Shown: piece after piece, positions 20,058 to 28,587 of the stretch
Numbering within the stretch: position 1 is the first letter of the stretch
Layout of the letters: each line of letters begins with the position of its first letter
Assembly: GCF_900111825.1 (NCBI RefSeq)
Contig: NZ_FOJM01000003.1
Span: forward strand, 248,001 to 312,000
DNA: 64,000 bases
DNA from: Pedobacter suwonensis
GTDB taxonomy: Bacteria > Bacteroidota > Bacteroidia > Sphingobacteriales > Sphingobacteriaceae
Direction: 5' to 3'
Made by a program: the position numbers and the translations under genes
The notes under the pieces: model-generated
What the model was told of the DNA's origin: nothing
What the model saw: the letters and a program-made list of their open reading frames with translations, nothing else
Databases searched by the model: none

Positions 20058-20291
20058 TTAAATCGCGCAGCAACAAGTACTGGTAGGTGGACAGGTTTTG
20101 GAATGAATGGGACATGAAGGACCTGTGCTACCGCCGCATTTACCTGTATCAGTATCAAGCCCAATGTCTATCACTACTGTTGCATTGGCCCCGGCAGCCT
20201 GACCTCCTGCTACCAGTTCCATCTGCTCTTCGTTAAGCTTTGCTACTGTTTCTTTATTCAATGTAAGTTTTGTTTTTAGCTGTTTTTTCAT
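20058..20291 (-). CDS. Lanthipeptide precursor 6 (six-Cys variant)
   Basis: The 77-residue peptide has the conserved leader ending VAGG. Its core is the most altered of the MKKQLKTK group: NATVVIDIGLDTDTGKCGG, then SCPIHSKTCPPTSTCCCAI. It has six cysteines with a run of three near the C-terminus, so the ring pattern must differ from the five-Cys peptides. It lies 26 bases after precursor 7. Confidence 0.91.
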   Translation of the reverse strand: MKKQLKTKLTLNKETVAKLNEEQMELVAGGQAAGANATVVIDIGLDTDTGKCGGSTGPSCPIHSKTCPPTSTCCCAI

Positions 20292-20316
20292 GGTGATGTA
20301 GGGTTAGATATTTGCA

Positions 20317-20547
20317 TTATTCGCACACGCACAGGCAGGAAGTTGTGGCCGGACATGTTTTGGAAACCTGAACGGTTTGCGGCCCACAGTTGCCAACGTC
20401 TCCTAAGGCATCTACTTCTGTTTTTGCAGTAACGGGGCCATTTAATGGCAATCCCTGTCCACCGGCAATGAGTTCCATTTGTTCCTCATTCAGTTTAGCA
20501 ATGGTTTCTTTTGCTAAGGAAAGTTTGACTTTGGGCTGCTTTTTCAT
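20317..20547 (-). CDS. Lanthipeptide precursor 7
   Basis: The 76-residue peptide belongs to a second leader subtype (MKKQPKVKLSLAKETIAK) shared with precursor 8. The leader ends IAGG. The core reads QGLPLNGPVTAKTEVDALGDVG and then CGPQTVQVSKTCPATTSCLCVCE with five cysteines. Only the SKTCPAT element and the final CxCxC spacing are shared with precursors 1-5. Confidence 0.91.
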   Translation of the reverse strand: MKKQPKVKLSLAKETIAKLNEEQMELIAGGQGLPLNGPVTAKTEVDALGDVGNCGPQTVQVSKTCPATTSCLCVCE

Positions 20548-20572
20548 TTTGTATATTTTTTATATCACTAAG

Positions 20573-20806
20573 TTAATCGCAGGTACAAGCACATGAACCG
20601 GTTGCCGGGCAGGTTCTTGATTTCATAAATGTTGGATTGCAACTTCCTCCTTGTTCAGTTGAAGAACTGAGTCCTTCTTCCATAATCACCGTAACTAACT
20701 TGCTGCAAACCGAATGTCCTCCGGAAATCAGTTCCATTTGTTCCTCATTCAGTTTAGCAATGGTTTCCTTAGCTAAAGAAAGTTTGATTTTAGGCTGTTT
20801 TTTCAT
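20573..20806 (-). CDS. Lanthipeptide precursor 8
   Basis: The 77-residue peptide starts at the ATG aligned with its siblings; a TTG two codons upstream is less likely. The leader ends ISGG and the core starts with His rather than Gln. It has an extra cysteine at position 34 in SVCSKLV besides the tail CNPTFMKSRTCPATGSCACTCD, giving six. It is the most promoter-proximal of the eight Cys-rich precursors. Confidence 0.9.
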   Translation of the reverse strand: MKKQPKIKLSLAKETIAKLNEEQMELISGGHSVCSKLVTVIMEEGLSSSTEQGGSCNPTFMKSRTCPATGSCACTCD

Positions 20807-21017
20807 GTTCAATAGTTTAAAATTGAGATTAATGATTAAAGCCAGGTGGAGATGGAAATGCCTTGGAGGACAGTAGATGGCTATCCTCCATAAGCACTTT
20901 CAACAGAGCCATTCCGAGCGTTTTTCATAGGTAGATTGCTTTTCAGGCATGTAGTATATCCTTGTTCAACACTGTATTTTTTTACTGTCATATTGCTATT
21001 GATCAGCATTTACAGTT

Positions 21018-21236
21018 TTATATCAGGCTGTCTTCCTGGCTTACCCGCTTATGGTACTGGTTACGCTGGGCAACATGCATTAAGGCGTAGCCCGATAACT
21101 TTGCTTCGAAAGGAAGGTTGAGGCTTAAGCGAATATCATCTTCTGACTGACCACCGCCGATCATGTCGCTTAATTCATCAGATAACACAGTTGCCGAATT
21201 TTCCAGGCCAAGCTTTTTCAGTAGTGTTGCTTTCAT
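21018..21236 (-). CDS. Double-glycine leader peptide without cysteines
   Basis: The 72-residue peptide begins MKATLLKKLGLENSATVLSD and has a leader-like ELSDMIGGGQ ending comparable to the array members. The rest (SEDDIRLSLNLPFEAKLSGYALMHVAQRNQYHKR) has no Cys, so it cannot form lanthionines. It may be an exported signal or companion peptide, or a precursor whose core has been replaced. It is 2 bases downstream of the 50-residue peptide gene and directly upstream of the array. Confidence 0.65.
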   Translation of the reverse strand: MKATLLKKLGLENSATVLSDELSDMIGGGQSEDDIRLSLNLPFEAKLSGYALMHVAQRNQYHKRVSQEDSLI

Positions 21237-21238
21237 AA

Positions 21239-21391
21239 TTAAATACCAGTTAATGTTGTTACCAGTGTTTCTGTTGGAAAATAACTTCCGCGCTGATTTA
21301 AAACCATTGTTTTTGCAGACGTACTGCGGTTAAGAATCTGAATTTGTTTAACTTCGATTTGCGGTAGTGAAACTTTAATTTGATTTTTCAT
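21239..21391 (-). CDS. 50-residue peptide at the head of the precursor array
   Basis: An ATG at 21391 opens a 50-codon frame (MKNQIKVSLPQIEVKQIQIL, then NRSTSAKTMVLNQRGSYFPT, ending LVTTLTGI) with its stop 2 bases before the next ATG. It has no Cys and no GG site. It is the first frame of the leftward transcription unit. The tight spacing suggests it is translated and coupled to the 72-residue peptide. Function unknown. I cannot exclude a non-coding leader. Confidence 0.45.
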   Translation of the reverse strand: MKNQIKVSLPQIEVKQIQILNRSTSAKTMVLNQRGSYFPTETLVTTLTGI

Positions 21392-21538
21392 AGCTTTATG
21401 GTTTGTTATTGATATAAATTTGGAGTTTGTTAGAAAGGCTTCAAAATAATTTGTACCAATGAGCGGTTTTGGATGACGAATGAGTGGCTATAAAAGGACA
21501 AGTGAAATTTCATTCCTAAGGCAGACAAACTAAATTAA

Positions 21539-22594
21539 ATGGATAGAAAAAACATCGGCATCCATATCATCGTATGGGCGGCATATATTCTTTACGAAGT
21601 TCTGATCAGTTATTTTGCCGGGCTTGATCTCCGTCCGCTATTTACCGTATTATCATTTGCCATTAACATTGCTGTATTTTATGCCACATGGCTGGGCTTT
21701 ATGTTTATAAAAGAACAGAAGCGTTCACTGATGGCAAAGGTTTTAGGCATCACATTAATTACCCTGTTTACACTTGCGGTATCTGCCGTGATGAAGATTT
21801 CGGTAGAGGTTTTTCTATATGATAAAAACCTGGAGATTTACCTCACCCGTTACCAGATTACAGCGCTGGTGATGCGTTGGCTTTATTTTTACATTATCGC
21901 CATGGGTTTCAGTTTTGCACAGCTTGCCGCCAAACGTGATAAGGAGGTTTACCGTTATAACCTGGAAAGGATGAATATGTTGCAGGAACAGGAACGTTTG
22001 AAAAAAAATGCGCTCCAGGCCGAACTTAACCTCATCAAATCGCAGATCAATCCACATTTTGTATTCAATACTTTGGGCTTTTTACATTCTAAAACCTATA
22101 AAGCAATGCCCGATGTAGGTAAATCAATACTGATGCTCTCCAATATCATGCGACATGCCTTAACCGGTAGCGAAGGGGGCTATAGTACACTGGAAAGCGA
22201 ACTGAATTATATCCACGATTTTATCAGGATCCATGATGAAAGAAATGAATCACTTTCGATGGAGTACAGGCTTGAGCCAAATACGAAAGATAAAAAGGTA
22301 ATTTCACTTATCCTCATTACATTGGTGGAAAATATCTTTAAACATGGCATAATCAAAGATCCTGCAAAGACAGCCATTTTAAGTATTGAAGTAATTGATA
22401 ACGAGCTTCTTTTTTATTCTTTTAACTATAAAAACAATAATAAAAAGGTACATTCAAACAAAATAGGTATCGAATATGTGAAACAAAAACTAAATGAATT
22501 ATACCCTGATAACCATTCGCTTACCATTTCCGAAACCGAACATACCTACGAATGTAAATTAAAATTTCCGCTAAAAAGCTATGAAACAACTTAA
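21539..22594 (+). CDS. LytS-type sensor histidine kinase
   Basis: The 351-residue protein has four predicted membrane helices in the first 130 residues. A coiled segment follows, then the His_kinase domain with His173 in SQINPHFVFNTL and an ATPase domain (LITLVENIFKHG). It phosphorylates the LytTR regulator encoded next, with which it overlaps by 14 bases. It is divergent from the precursor array and sits between the two lanthipeptide halves, so it very likely controls peptide production. The signal is unknown; the membrane domain is small and has no large external part. Confidence 0.92.
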   Translation: MDRKNIGIHIIVWAAYILYEVLISYFAGLDLRPLFTVLSFAINIAVFYATWLGFMFIKEQKRSLMAKVLGITLITLFTLAVSAVMKISVEVFLYDKNLEIYLTRYQITALVMRWLYFYIIAMGFSFAQLAAKRDKEVYRYNLERMNMLQEQERLKKNALQAELNLIKSQINPHFVFNTLGFLHSKTYKAMPDVGKSILMLSNIMRHALTGSEGGYSTLESELNYIHDFIRIHDERNESLSMEYRLEPNTKDKKVISLILITLVENIFKHGIIKDPAKTAILSIEVIDNELLFYSFNYKNNNKKVHSNKIGIEYVKQKLNELYPDNHSLTISETEHTYECKLKFPLKSYETT

Positions 22595-23318
22595 CTGCAT
22601 TATTATAGATGATGAACCTTATGCACACAATATTTTAAAAGATTTTGTAAATAAGGTTCCATTCCTCAATTTGGCAGGTGTGTTCACCAATCCAATAGAG
22701 GCATTGGTTGAAATAAGGGGAAACCATGTTGATCTGGTCTTTTTGGATATCAATATGCCAGAACTTTCAGGCATTGACCTGATCAAAATGCTGCCGCCTG
22801 GTATCGAAGTAATCATTACTTCGGCCTATAGTGAATTTGCTGTTGCCGGTTTCGAAAACAATGTTTTGGATTATCTTTTAAAGCCGTATTCTTTTGATCG
22901 TTTTTTAAGTGCCACTCAAAAGGTACTGGATAAAATGATGCTGCATTCTTTAAAAAAAGACCAGGATAATAAGCAGCTTAGCACCAAAACGGAAGCTTTT
23001 TATTTAAAAACCGACCGCGGCAAAATTGTGAGGATCAATTTTGAGGACATTGTTTATATCGAAGGCTTAAAAAATTATTGCTCGGTGTTTACTGATACAC
23101 AACGCCATGTATCGCTGGTGAGCATGAAATCGCTATCGGATGGCTTGCCTGAGGGAGAATTTATCAGAACCCATAAATCATATATCATAGCGATCAAAAA
23201 AATCAAATCAATTGACGGGAATATGATCCTGTTTGATAACATTACTGAGAAAGTGCCTATCGGGGTTACCTACCGCGATAGTTTTTTCTACATGCTGAAT
23301 AAAACACTATACAAATAA
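22581..23318 (+). CDS. LytTR-family response regulator
   Basis: The 245-residue regulator has an N-terminal receiver domain (IIIDDEPYAHN; phospho-acceptor Asp56 in LVFLDINMP; conserved Lys in LLKPY). The C-terminal LytTR DNA-binding domain contains KTDRGKIVRINFEDIVYIEG and FIRTHKSYIIA. Its coding region overlaps the kinase gene. The stop codon abuts the stop of the second lanB with no base between. LytTR proteins bind paired direct repeats. I did not find an obvious pair in the adjacent intergenic region. Confidence 0.93.
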   Translation: MKQLNCIIIDDEPYAHNILKDFVNKVPFLNLAGVFTNPIEALVEIRGNHVDLVFLDINMPELSGIDLIKMLPPGIEVIITSAYSEFAVAGFENNVLDYLLKPYSFDRFLSATQKVLDKMMLHSLKKDQDNKQLSTKTEAFYLKTDRGKIVRINFEDIVYIEGLKNYCSVFTDTQRHVSLVSMKSLSDGLPEGEFIRTHKSYIIAIKKIKSIDGNMILFDNITEKVPIGVTYRDSFFYMLNKTLYK

Positions 23319-26306
23319 TCAATGGCTGGCCCTGGCCAAACCAGATTTTAGTTGTTTAACCATTATTCCGTATAAAAGACACTCATGCAGCCTTTGCTGG
23401 TTTACAAAGTAGCGGTTTATAAGCATGTGGATCACACCTGCTAAAAAACTATCGTTCCAATCCACATGTTTCCCCTCCAGCAGCACTTCTATTTCTTCGC
23501 GCCTGTTGTTCAATAATGCTTCGTACTCCTCTACCAGCTTAGGTAAGATGGCACCATATTTTCTAAATAGCTGATCTATCTGTATTTTAATCAGCTTACT
23601 ATCCATTTCCTTTAAAAAAAAAGCCAGTTGAGTTTCAGCAAACTTTAATTGTATAGCCGCATCTTCGCTTTTGCGTGATAGGTATTCTTTCATCACCCAA
23701 AAAATAACCAGCCAGCCCTGCTCAGTATAGTTGTTATTCTCGAACAGTAAAAAAATATAGGAACAGAACCTGCTGTCCACATCAAAAAGGCTTTCAGCCA
23801 ACTCAATCTGTTCGGCCCCATAGCGTTCAATTTCACGTTCATATGTATCCAGCTGGATATTGCTGATCTGCTGATGCAGGATGAAGGGATCAAGTACCTT
23901 TTTAACCAGAAAATAGGTCTGCTGAAAATCATCGGCACTATGCAGCAATATCCGTAAACGTATATGGTGGCCAAATTCGTAATAGCGGATGAAAAACCAT
24001 TTTTTATAATCAATTATACCTTTGTTTTTATCGAGAAGCTTATATAGGGCAATTAAAACCTGCTGAGCAGTATTTTCGTTTAAGAATATCTTAACATAAA
24101 GCCATTCGCTCCCCGGAAAATAATGTCGGGTTATTGTACTTTGGTTTAACGGATAGCTGGCCTTTTTTGCCTCCGTGATGGCGAAGAGGGGTGCAACAAA
24201 CTGGTGCGCATAGCGTTGGCCTGACTGGTTCTGCAATACAGGTTCCATCTGGCTGTGCAAACACTCTTTAAGCACCAGATGATCAACAGTTTTTGCAGCT
24301 TCCTTCAGCAAAACATCAACTGATAATGCATTTTCTACATCAATTAATAATTCATTGTCGCCATTTACCACAAAAAATTTGTCCGGTATCTTCCATTCCA
24401 ACCTGAACTGTTTAAAAGCTTCCGATCGGCTGCCTTCGTTATTTGTTTTTTTGGTAATGGCTTTAAGATCAGCTGCAGAAAATTTCCAGGTAGCCCGGTG
24501 TAAAATGACACCGAAAGTAGTTTCTATGCGCGGAAAAAAAACAAAATCTCCGGCCAAACGCCCCCAATTAAAACTCAGGCCATTTGGACCATTTTGGTGC
24601 TGAATATCACATAAAAAAGTATATATGGGATGTTGTGAGCGGTTGTAGTTGTAAGCACTGCTCAACTTTGGGATAATTTCCTTTTTTTTCTTTTTAGAGA
24701 AGAGTTTAAAGAGGCCGTTCTGCAGTTTTACCTCAATTTCGTCAAGGCTGATTACCTGCTTTCCTCCTGCCTGGTTAATATAGGCTAACTCGTGCGACCA
24801 AAATTGTGGATGCGACATTACATTAGCAGAACGTTCTTCGGGCAGGTGAATAATTTCTGCATAAATGGCATCAGGATTAGTAAGGCTTTCTTTCGCAGCC
24901 ATGGCTACAGCCAATTGTTTAATGTCATCATCGGCGTCAGCAAACCTTGCCAAAAGGCCCAGGCTGCCAGTACCTGCAACCATTTCAAGAAAAAGTTGCT
25001 CCTGATCAAAAAGCTGGAAAACAGCTGCCAAATTTTGCGGCAGATTGTTTAAAGGCTTTTCAGGCACAAAATCTTCCGGCAGGGTAAAGGTATAATCGCC
25101 ACCTACATTGGCCGAGGTTAGCACCTTGAGCAGTTTTAAATTATTTTCGGTATAGGGCATCTGCTCTACCGGCCTGATTAAACCAGCATTTAAACCTTCG
25201 GTAAATAAGGTTTCCTTATTGTGCCACTGGCCATATTCCAGTCCGCTGTCTGGATCGAAGGCTTCCAGCAACGATACACTACGGCCCTGGTATCGCTGCA
25301 GAAACTGTGTCTGAAATTGTTTGAGCCTTTTCTGTGGGGCAAAATCAGTTAAATTATGAAGAAGTTTTATCCCTCGTAAAAGTTTACTCTGTAAGCTGTT
25401 CTGAACAGTAGCCTTCTGTAAATAATTTACTTTAGTTACATGGATACAGTTGGCCGGGGTTTCACCCAATAGCTTTTTAAGACTAATCTCAATCTCCTGA
25501 TAGTCCTTAATCATAGTTTCGCTTACACCATATCGATCAGCCGTTCTTTCCAATATGGTTGTTATTAAATGTAATTCAGGCTGTAGGGCTTTTGGCCAGG
25601 GCTGTGGCAGATAATCCGGGAAACGCAATCCGATACTTGGCTTGCCGGTATAGGTTAAAAATTGAATCTGGATAAGCTGGTTGATAAAAGCCATGGATTC
25701 ATCGGGATCAAAATCGCCAAGTAATGCGCTCATCTCCTTACAGGTATAAGCATTTCCCTGCATACGGTTAACCAAACGGGCAATAACCTCATTATAGGCC
25801 AGGCCAACAATTTCATATAAACGTTCTCCGTCAACCAACTGACATACAATAAATTTATATTGTTTGCCCTGTAGGTAAATTGTGTTGTTCAGCACATAAG
25901 CGGCTGCAGGATCATGTATTTCGCCAAGTTCTGCCAACTGTTCGTTAACAGCGGCATCCAGGGTTATACTTCTTTTAAAGCCTTCACTTAACACCATTTG
26001 CAATGATGTACCCCATTGCAATGCCGAGCAACCGGCAAACAAGCCAAAAGGAGTAGCACGGTTGCTCATACGCGCAAGATATTTATAAAAACTTCTGATC
26101 AGGTTTTCTTTCTTTAAGCCGTCGATTTTTTCGGTAGCACTGAAAAGGTTATCCAAGTCGTTATAAAGGGATTTACTGGCCAGATAGATGCTCTCCCGTA
26201 TAAAAGGATTTTTCCACATTTGTATAAGAGCTTCTGGCTGTAAACTGGTAGCTATTGGCAAAGCGGCCGACCTCACTATTAAATGTTGGTAGAAAGAGTA
26301 TTTCAC
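23319..26306 (-). CDS. lanB: Full-length lantibiotic dehydratase LanB (copy 2)
   Basis: The 995-residue protein has the same architecture as copy 1: NRATPFGLFAGC near residue 95, the EERSANVMSHPQFWSHELAY central motif, and the elimination domain with FPGSEWLYVKIFLNE, KWFFIRYYEFGHHIRLRI and QLDTYEREIERY. Sequence divergence from copy 1 is large apart from these motifs, so it is an old paralogue rather than a recent duplicate. It is transcribed leftward from its own promoter region beyond the two-component genes. It could handle the divergent cores (precursors 6-8) or different Ser/Thr positions. Confidence 0.94.
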   Translation of the reverse strand: MKYSFYQHLIVRSAALPIATSLQPEALIQMWKNPFIRESIYLASKSLYNDLDNLFSATEKIDGLKKENLIRSFYKYLARMSNRATPFGLFAGCSALQWGTSLQMVLSEGFKRSITLDAAVNEQLAELGEIHDPAAAYVLNNTIYLQGKQYKFIVCQLVDGERLYEIVGLAYNEVIARLVNRMQGNAYTCKEMSALLGDFDPDESMAFINQLIQIQFLTYTGKPSIGLRFPDYLPQPWPKALQPELHLITTILERTADRYGVSETMIKDYQEIEISLKKLLGETPANCIHVTKVNYLQKATVQNSLQSKLLRGIKLLHNLTDFAPQKRLKQFQTQFLQRYQGRSVSLLEAFDPDSGLEYGQWHNKETLFTEGLNAGLIRPVEQMPYTENNLKLLKVLTSANVGGDYTFTLPEDFVPEKPLNNLPQNLAAVFQLFDQEQLFLEMVAGTGSLGLLARFADADDDIKQLAVAMAAKESLTNPDAIYAEIIHLPEERSANVMSHPQFWSHELAYINQAGGKQVISLDEIEVKLQNGLFKLFSKKKKKEIIPKLSSAYNYNRSQHPIYTFLCDIQHQNGPNGLSFNWGRLAGDFVFFPRIETTFGVILHRATWKFSAADLKAITKKTNNEGSRSEAFKQFRLEWKIPDKFFVVNGDNELLIDVENALSVDVLLKEAAKTVDHLVLKECLHSQMEPVLQNQSGQRYAHQFVAPLFAITEAKKASYPLNQSTITRHYFPGSEWLYVKIFLNENTAQQVLIALYKLLDKNKGIIDYKKWFFIRYYEFGHHIRLRILLHSADDFQQTYFLVKKVLDPFILHQQISNIQLDTYEREIERYGAEQIELAESLFDVDSRFCSYIFLLFENNNYTEQGWLVIFWVMKEYLSRKSEDAAIQLKFAETQLAFFLKEMDSKLIKIQIDQLFRKYGAILPKLVEEYEALLNNRREEIEVLLEGKHVDWNDSFLAGVIHMLINRYFVNQQRLHECLLYGIMVKQLKSGLARASH

Positions 26307-26562
26307 AAGATGGCGTAATAAGAGTTTAAAAAACAGGAATATTTCGGCTGTATTGCGTTAACAATCAAACACTAATATAACAAAAAACGCGAATCGGAAA
26401 AACCTCCTGCACTGCTCTTTAACAGCATCCAAACAGGATGGCAGGTGGTATGCTTTGGCAAAGAAATGCCACAGCATTCTATTGCTAAAATGAGTAGCAT
26501 AATTTACACGCTAAATTCATGTTGTATATGTTTAATTGATTTCGAAAAGATTAGGAGCACGT

Positions 26563-26742
26563 GGAATTTAATATCGGCGGGGTAATATTTCCTGATATAA
26601 ATTCACATCACCGCTGAAAAGCACTCCGCATGAAAAAAATAGTTTGTTATTGCCAAACCATGCAACGAAGTAAAATGGCGGTGCAGTGTTAGCTGGCATT
26701 CATCCCGTAGAGGGGCCTGGTTTTAAAGAATGGGATTGTTTA
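26563..26742 (+). pseudogene. Decayed rhodanese-domain fragment related to the thiF tail
   Basis: The stretch GGCGGGGTAATATTTCCT and, further on, GTTTGTTATTGCCAAACC followed by GTAAAATGGCGGTGCAGT align with 7616-7731 of thiF (the region encoding the active-site loop CQTGQRS and SKMAVRLL). They carry several substitutions, and the loop now reads CQTMQRS-like. After this the sequence continues in a rhodanese-like way (AGI, then GFKEW) but is interrupted by a stop. No start codon or complete frame remains. It is a relic of a related rhodanese gene or of a duplicated thiF end. Confidence 0.65.
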
Positions 26743-26862
26743 GTATGCTCAGCCAGTTAATGGTCTAAATCAGTTAAAAACGGCTAACCCACTCCAAGCC
26801 CAAAAACGGCTCAATCTTTGCTACTACCGAAGCTTAAATTTAGTAAGGAAACCATTTAGATC

Positions 26863-27414
26863 ATGAACAAATTACCAGCACTATCCCTAAAGCCATTGGC
26901 CGCAATTTTAATCCTGTTTAGCCTTTTCTGCACGGCCTGCTCCGAAACTCCTGAACGTTTCTTCGACATCGCCATCCTTAACACCAATATGATCAACGAT
27001 TTTGCCAGTGCCAATCTGGCCCGGCATATTGAAGATGAAACGAAAGAATATCCCGATATCCCGTCCAGTAAAAAGAAAGGCAATGAAGCAGCAGTTAGCC
27101 TCAATAACAAAATATTATACCTCGAACAATCGCTGGAGAAAGTGAAAAAACTTTCAGCCTCCGGAGAAGAAGAAAAACAAATTAAAGCCCTCTCCCAGCA
27201 ATTATACGAACTGGTTATCCCTGTTTATAAAAATGAATACCTGGCTTACGCAAAACTCTGCGACAGTAAAGGCAGTCGGGCAGCCAAAGATGAAATGATT
27301 AAAAATATCGCTGAAAAATATGGGGCACGTTTTGAGCAAACCTTTAATGCCTTAATGGAAAAAGGCAAAACCTATGCCCATGAACACAACATCCAGGTAA
27401 ACTGGGGAAAATAA
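26863..27414 (+). CDS. Uncharacterised lipoprotein, helical
   Basis: The 183-residue protein has a lipoprotein signal with lipobox FCTAC (Cys27 by count near CTACSETPE). A mostly helical, charged remainder follows (two segments around EQSLEKVKKL and KEYGARFEQTF-type heptads). I do not recognise a catalytic motif. It is a single gene between the rhodanese relic and a convergent hairpin terminator at 27424-27461. Likely anchored in the outer or inner membrane; function unknown. Confidence 0.75.
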   Translation: MNKLPALSLKPLAAILILFSLFCTACSETPERFFDIAILNTNMINDFASANLARHIEDETKEYPDIPSSKKKGNEAAVSLNNKILYLEQSLEKVKKLSASGEEEKQIKALSQQLYELVIPVYKNEYLAYAKLCDSKGSRAAKDEMIKNIAEKYGARFEQTFNALMEKGKTYAHEHNIQVNWGK

Positions 27415-27423
27415 AATTCATAT

Positions 27424-27461
27424 ATGGTTTAATTCAGGTTTGAATATCTGAATTAAACCAT
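27424..27461. terminator. Bidirectional terminator hairpin
   Basis: ATGGTTTAATTCAG and CTGAATTAAACCAT form a perfect 14-bp stem with a 10-nt loop between the convergent genes ending at 27414 and 27501. The A/T-rich arms supply T-runs in both directions. Confidence 0.7.
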
Positions 27462-27500
27462 TATCAACTTCCAACACCTGCCGGCCATCATCTGCTCACG

Positions 27501-28556
27501 CTACGCACCAGTAGCCTGCAACTCATTGCCAAGAAGCGCCGTTGTTTCTTCTTCCTCAGTATCTGATTCTTTCACAGCGGGTTTCACTTCTTTCTCCAGC
27601 TTGCTCATTCCATAACCACACAGGCTTATAAAAAAAGCAGCACATATAAACCATACCAGTCGGGTAAGTATATACCTGTAATTAGACGTGTACCTGGTTA
27701 AAATCGTACTGGTAAGTGGTTTTAAAACCCGTTGTAAATCCTGAGGATAAGGACCGCTGGCGGTAAAAAACTCATGATCCTTTCCATGGCCTTTATACCA
27801 CACTTTACCAATTGAATAACTGGTCAAGGTATCAGGTAAAGTGATTTTCTGTTGCTGTGTTAGCGTTTTCTCATTTAAAGGAATTATTGGCGCACCAACA
27901 TTTTGTTTCCCATCCTTAATGGGCTCATAGTGATCTTCATCCCAGTACATAAATTTTTCATCTGATGCTGGCATCCTGATTTTGGTCCTATGTTCCCAAT
28001 AAGCAAAAGAAATGGTGCCAATTAGCAACAAAATGATACAGGAAATGGTGATGTAGGGCTGAGAGAATTTCGGCACATAAACTGGTTCCTCAGGTTGTTT
28101 AGGGCCGGGTTGTTTGGCATCACCATCAGGCGGTCTTGTTGGAGCAGGAAAAAGATCATCTATAGGTATCCCCCCAATTTTAATTGTTTTTTCAGTACTT
28201 GAATAATAGTAAGAACTTCTAGGTCTGGGTTCCAAATCTATTAACCAAGCTAAAAGATTACTATTTCTCTCATCTGTTGTCTCTGTTTCACCTTTGATGT
28301 GCTTCCAAAGAGCTCGGTAGTCGTCAGGCTCGGAATCATTTATAACTTTTCGAAAGTCATCGCATTTCATTTTATCCACCTTGAAGAACGTCGAAAGTAT
28401 ATCGATATCATTTGGATTATTTCTGCTGTCATAAACCTTTAAACAAGCCTTTCTTAATTTGGTAGTAGTTTCTTCAGGCAAAATTGCATGCAGCTTCCCA
28501 TTATCTCTCATCTTTTTATAGGCAGCCAATACTATGTCTTGATAATCTTCAGGCAT
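27501..28556 (-). CDS. Unknown two-TM protein with helical cytoplasmic N-terminus
   Basis: The 351-residue protein has an N-terminal helical domain of about 120 residues (YQDIVLAAYKKMRDNGKLH, LKVYDSRNNPNDIDIL). A Pro-rich linker follows (PAPTRPPDGDAKQPGPKQPEEP), then a membrane helix (ISCIILLLIGTISFAYW), an external stretch and a second helix (LVWFICAAFFISLCGYGM). The C-terminus is acidic. I do not recognise the family. The layout suggests a membrane-anchored adaptor with cytoplasmic ends. It is a single gene whose upstream region contains a 10-bp phased GGAAT repeat. Confidence 0.7.
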   Translation of the reverse strand: MPEDYQDIVLAAYKKMRDNGKLHAILPEETTTKLRKACLKVYDSRNNPNDIDILSTFFKVDKMKCDDFRKVINDSEPDDYRALWKHIKGETETTDERNSNLLAWLIDLEPRPRSSYYYSSTEKTIKIGGIPIDDLFPAPTRPPDGDAKQPGPKQPEEPVYVPKFSQPYITISCIILLLIGTISFAYWEHRTKIRMPASDEKFMYWDEDHYEPIKDGKQNVGAPIIPLNEKTLTQQQKITLPDTLTSYSIGKVWYKGHGKDHEFFTASGPYPQDLQRVLKPLTSTILTRYTSNYRYILTRLVWFICAAFFISLCGYGMSKLEKEVKPAVKESDTEEEETTALLGNELQATGA

Positions 28557-28587
28557 TTTTCAAAAATTTAGGCGTAAAAATAGAAAT

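Noticed and set aside
20881..20928. Leftward 15-codon frame (MKNARNGSVESAYGG)
   Set aside because: Ends in Gly-Gly but is too short, and nothing in its surroundings supports expression.
21426..21453. TTTG and TAATTTG upstream of the LytS kinase as a promoter
   Set aside because: Spacing is about 17 bases instead of 19, and the second element lacks one base of the consensus; not convincing.
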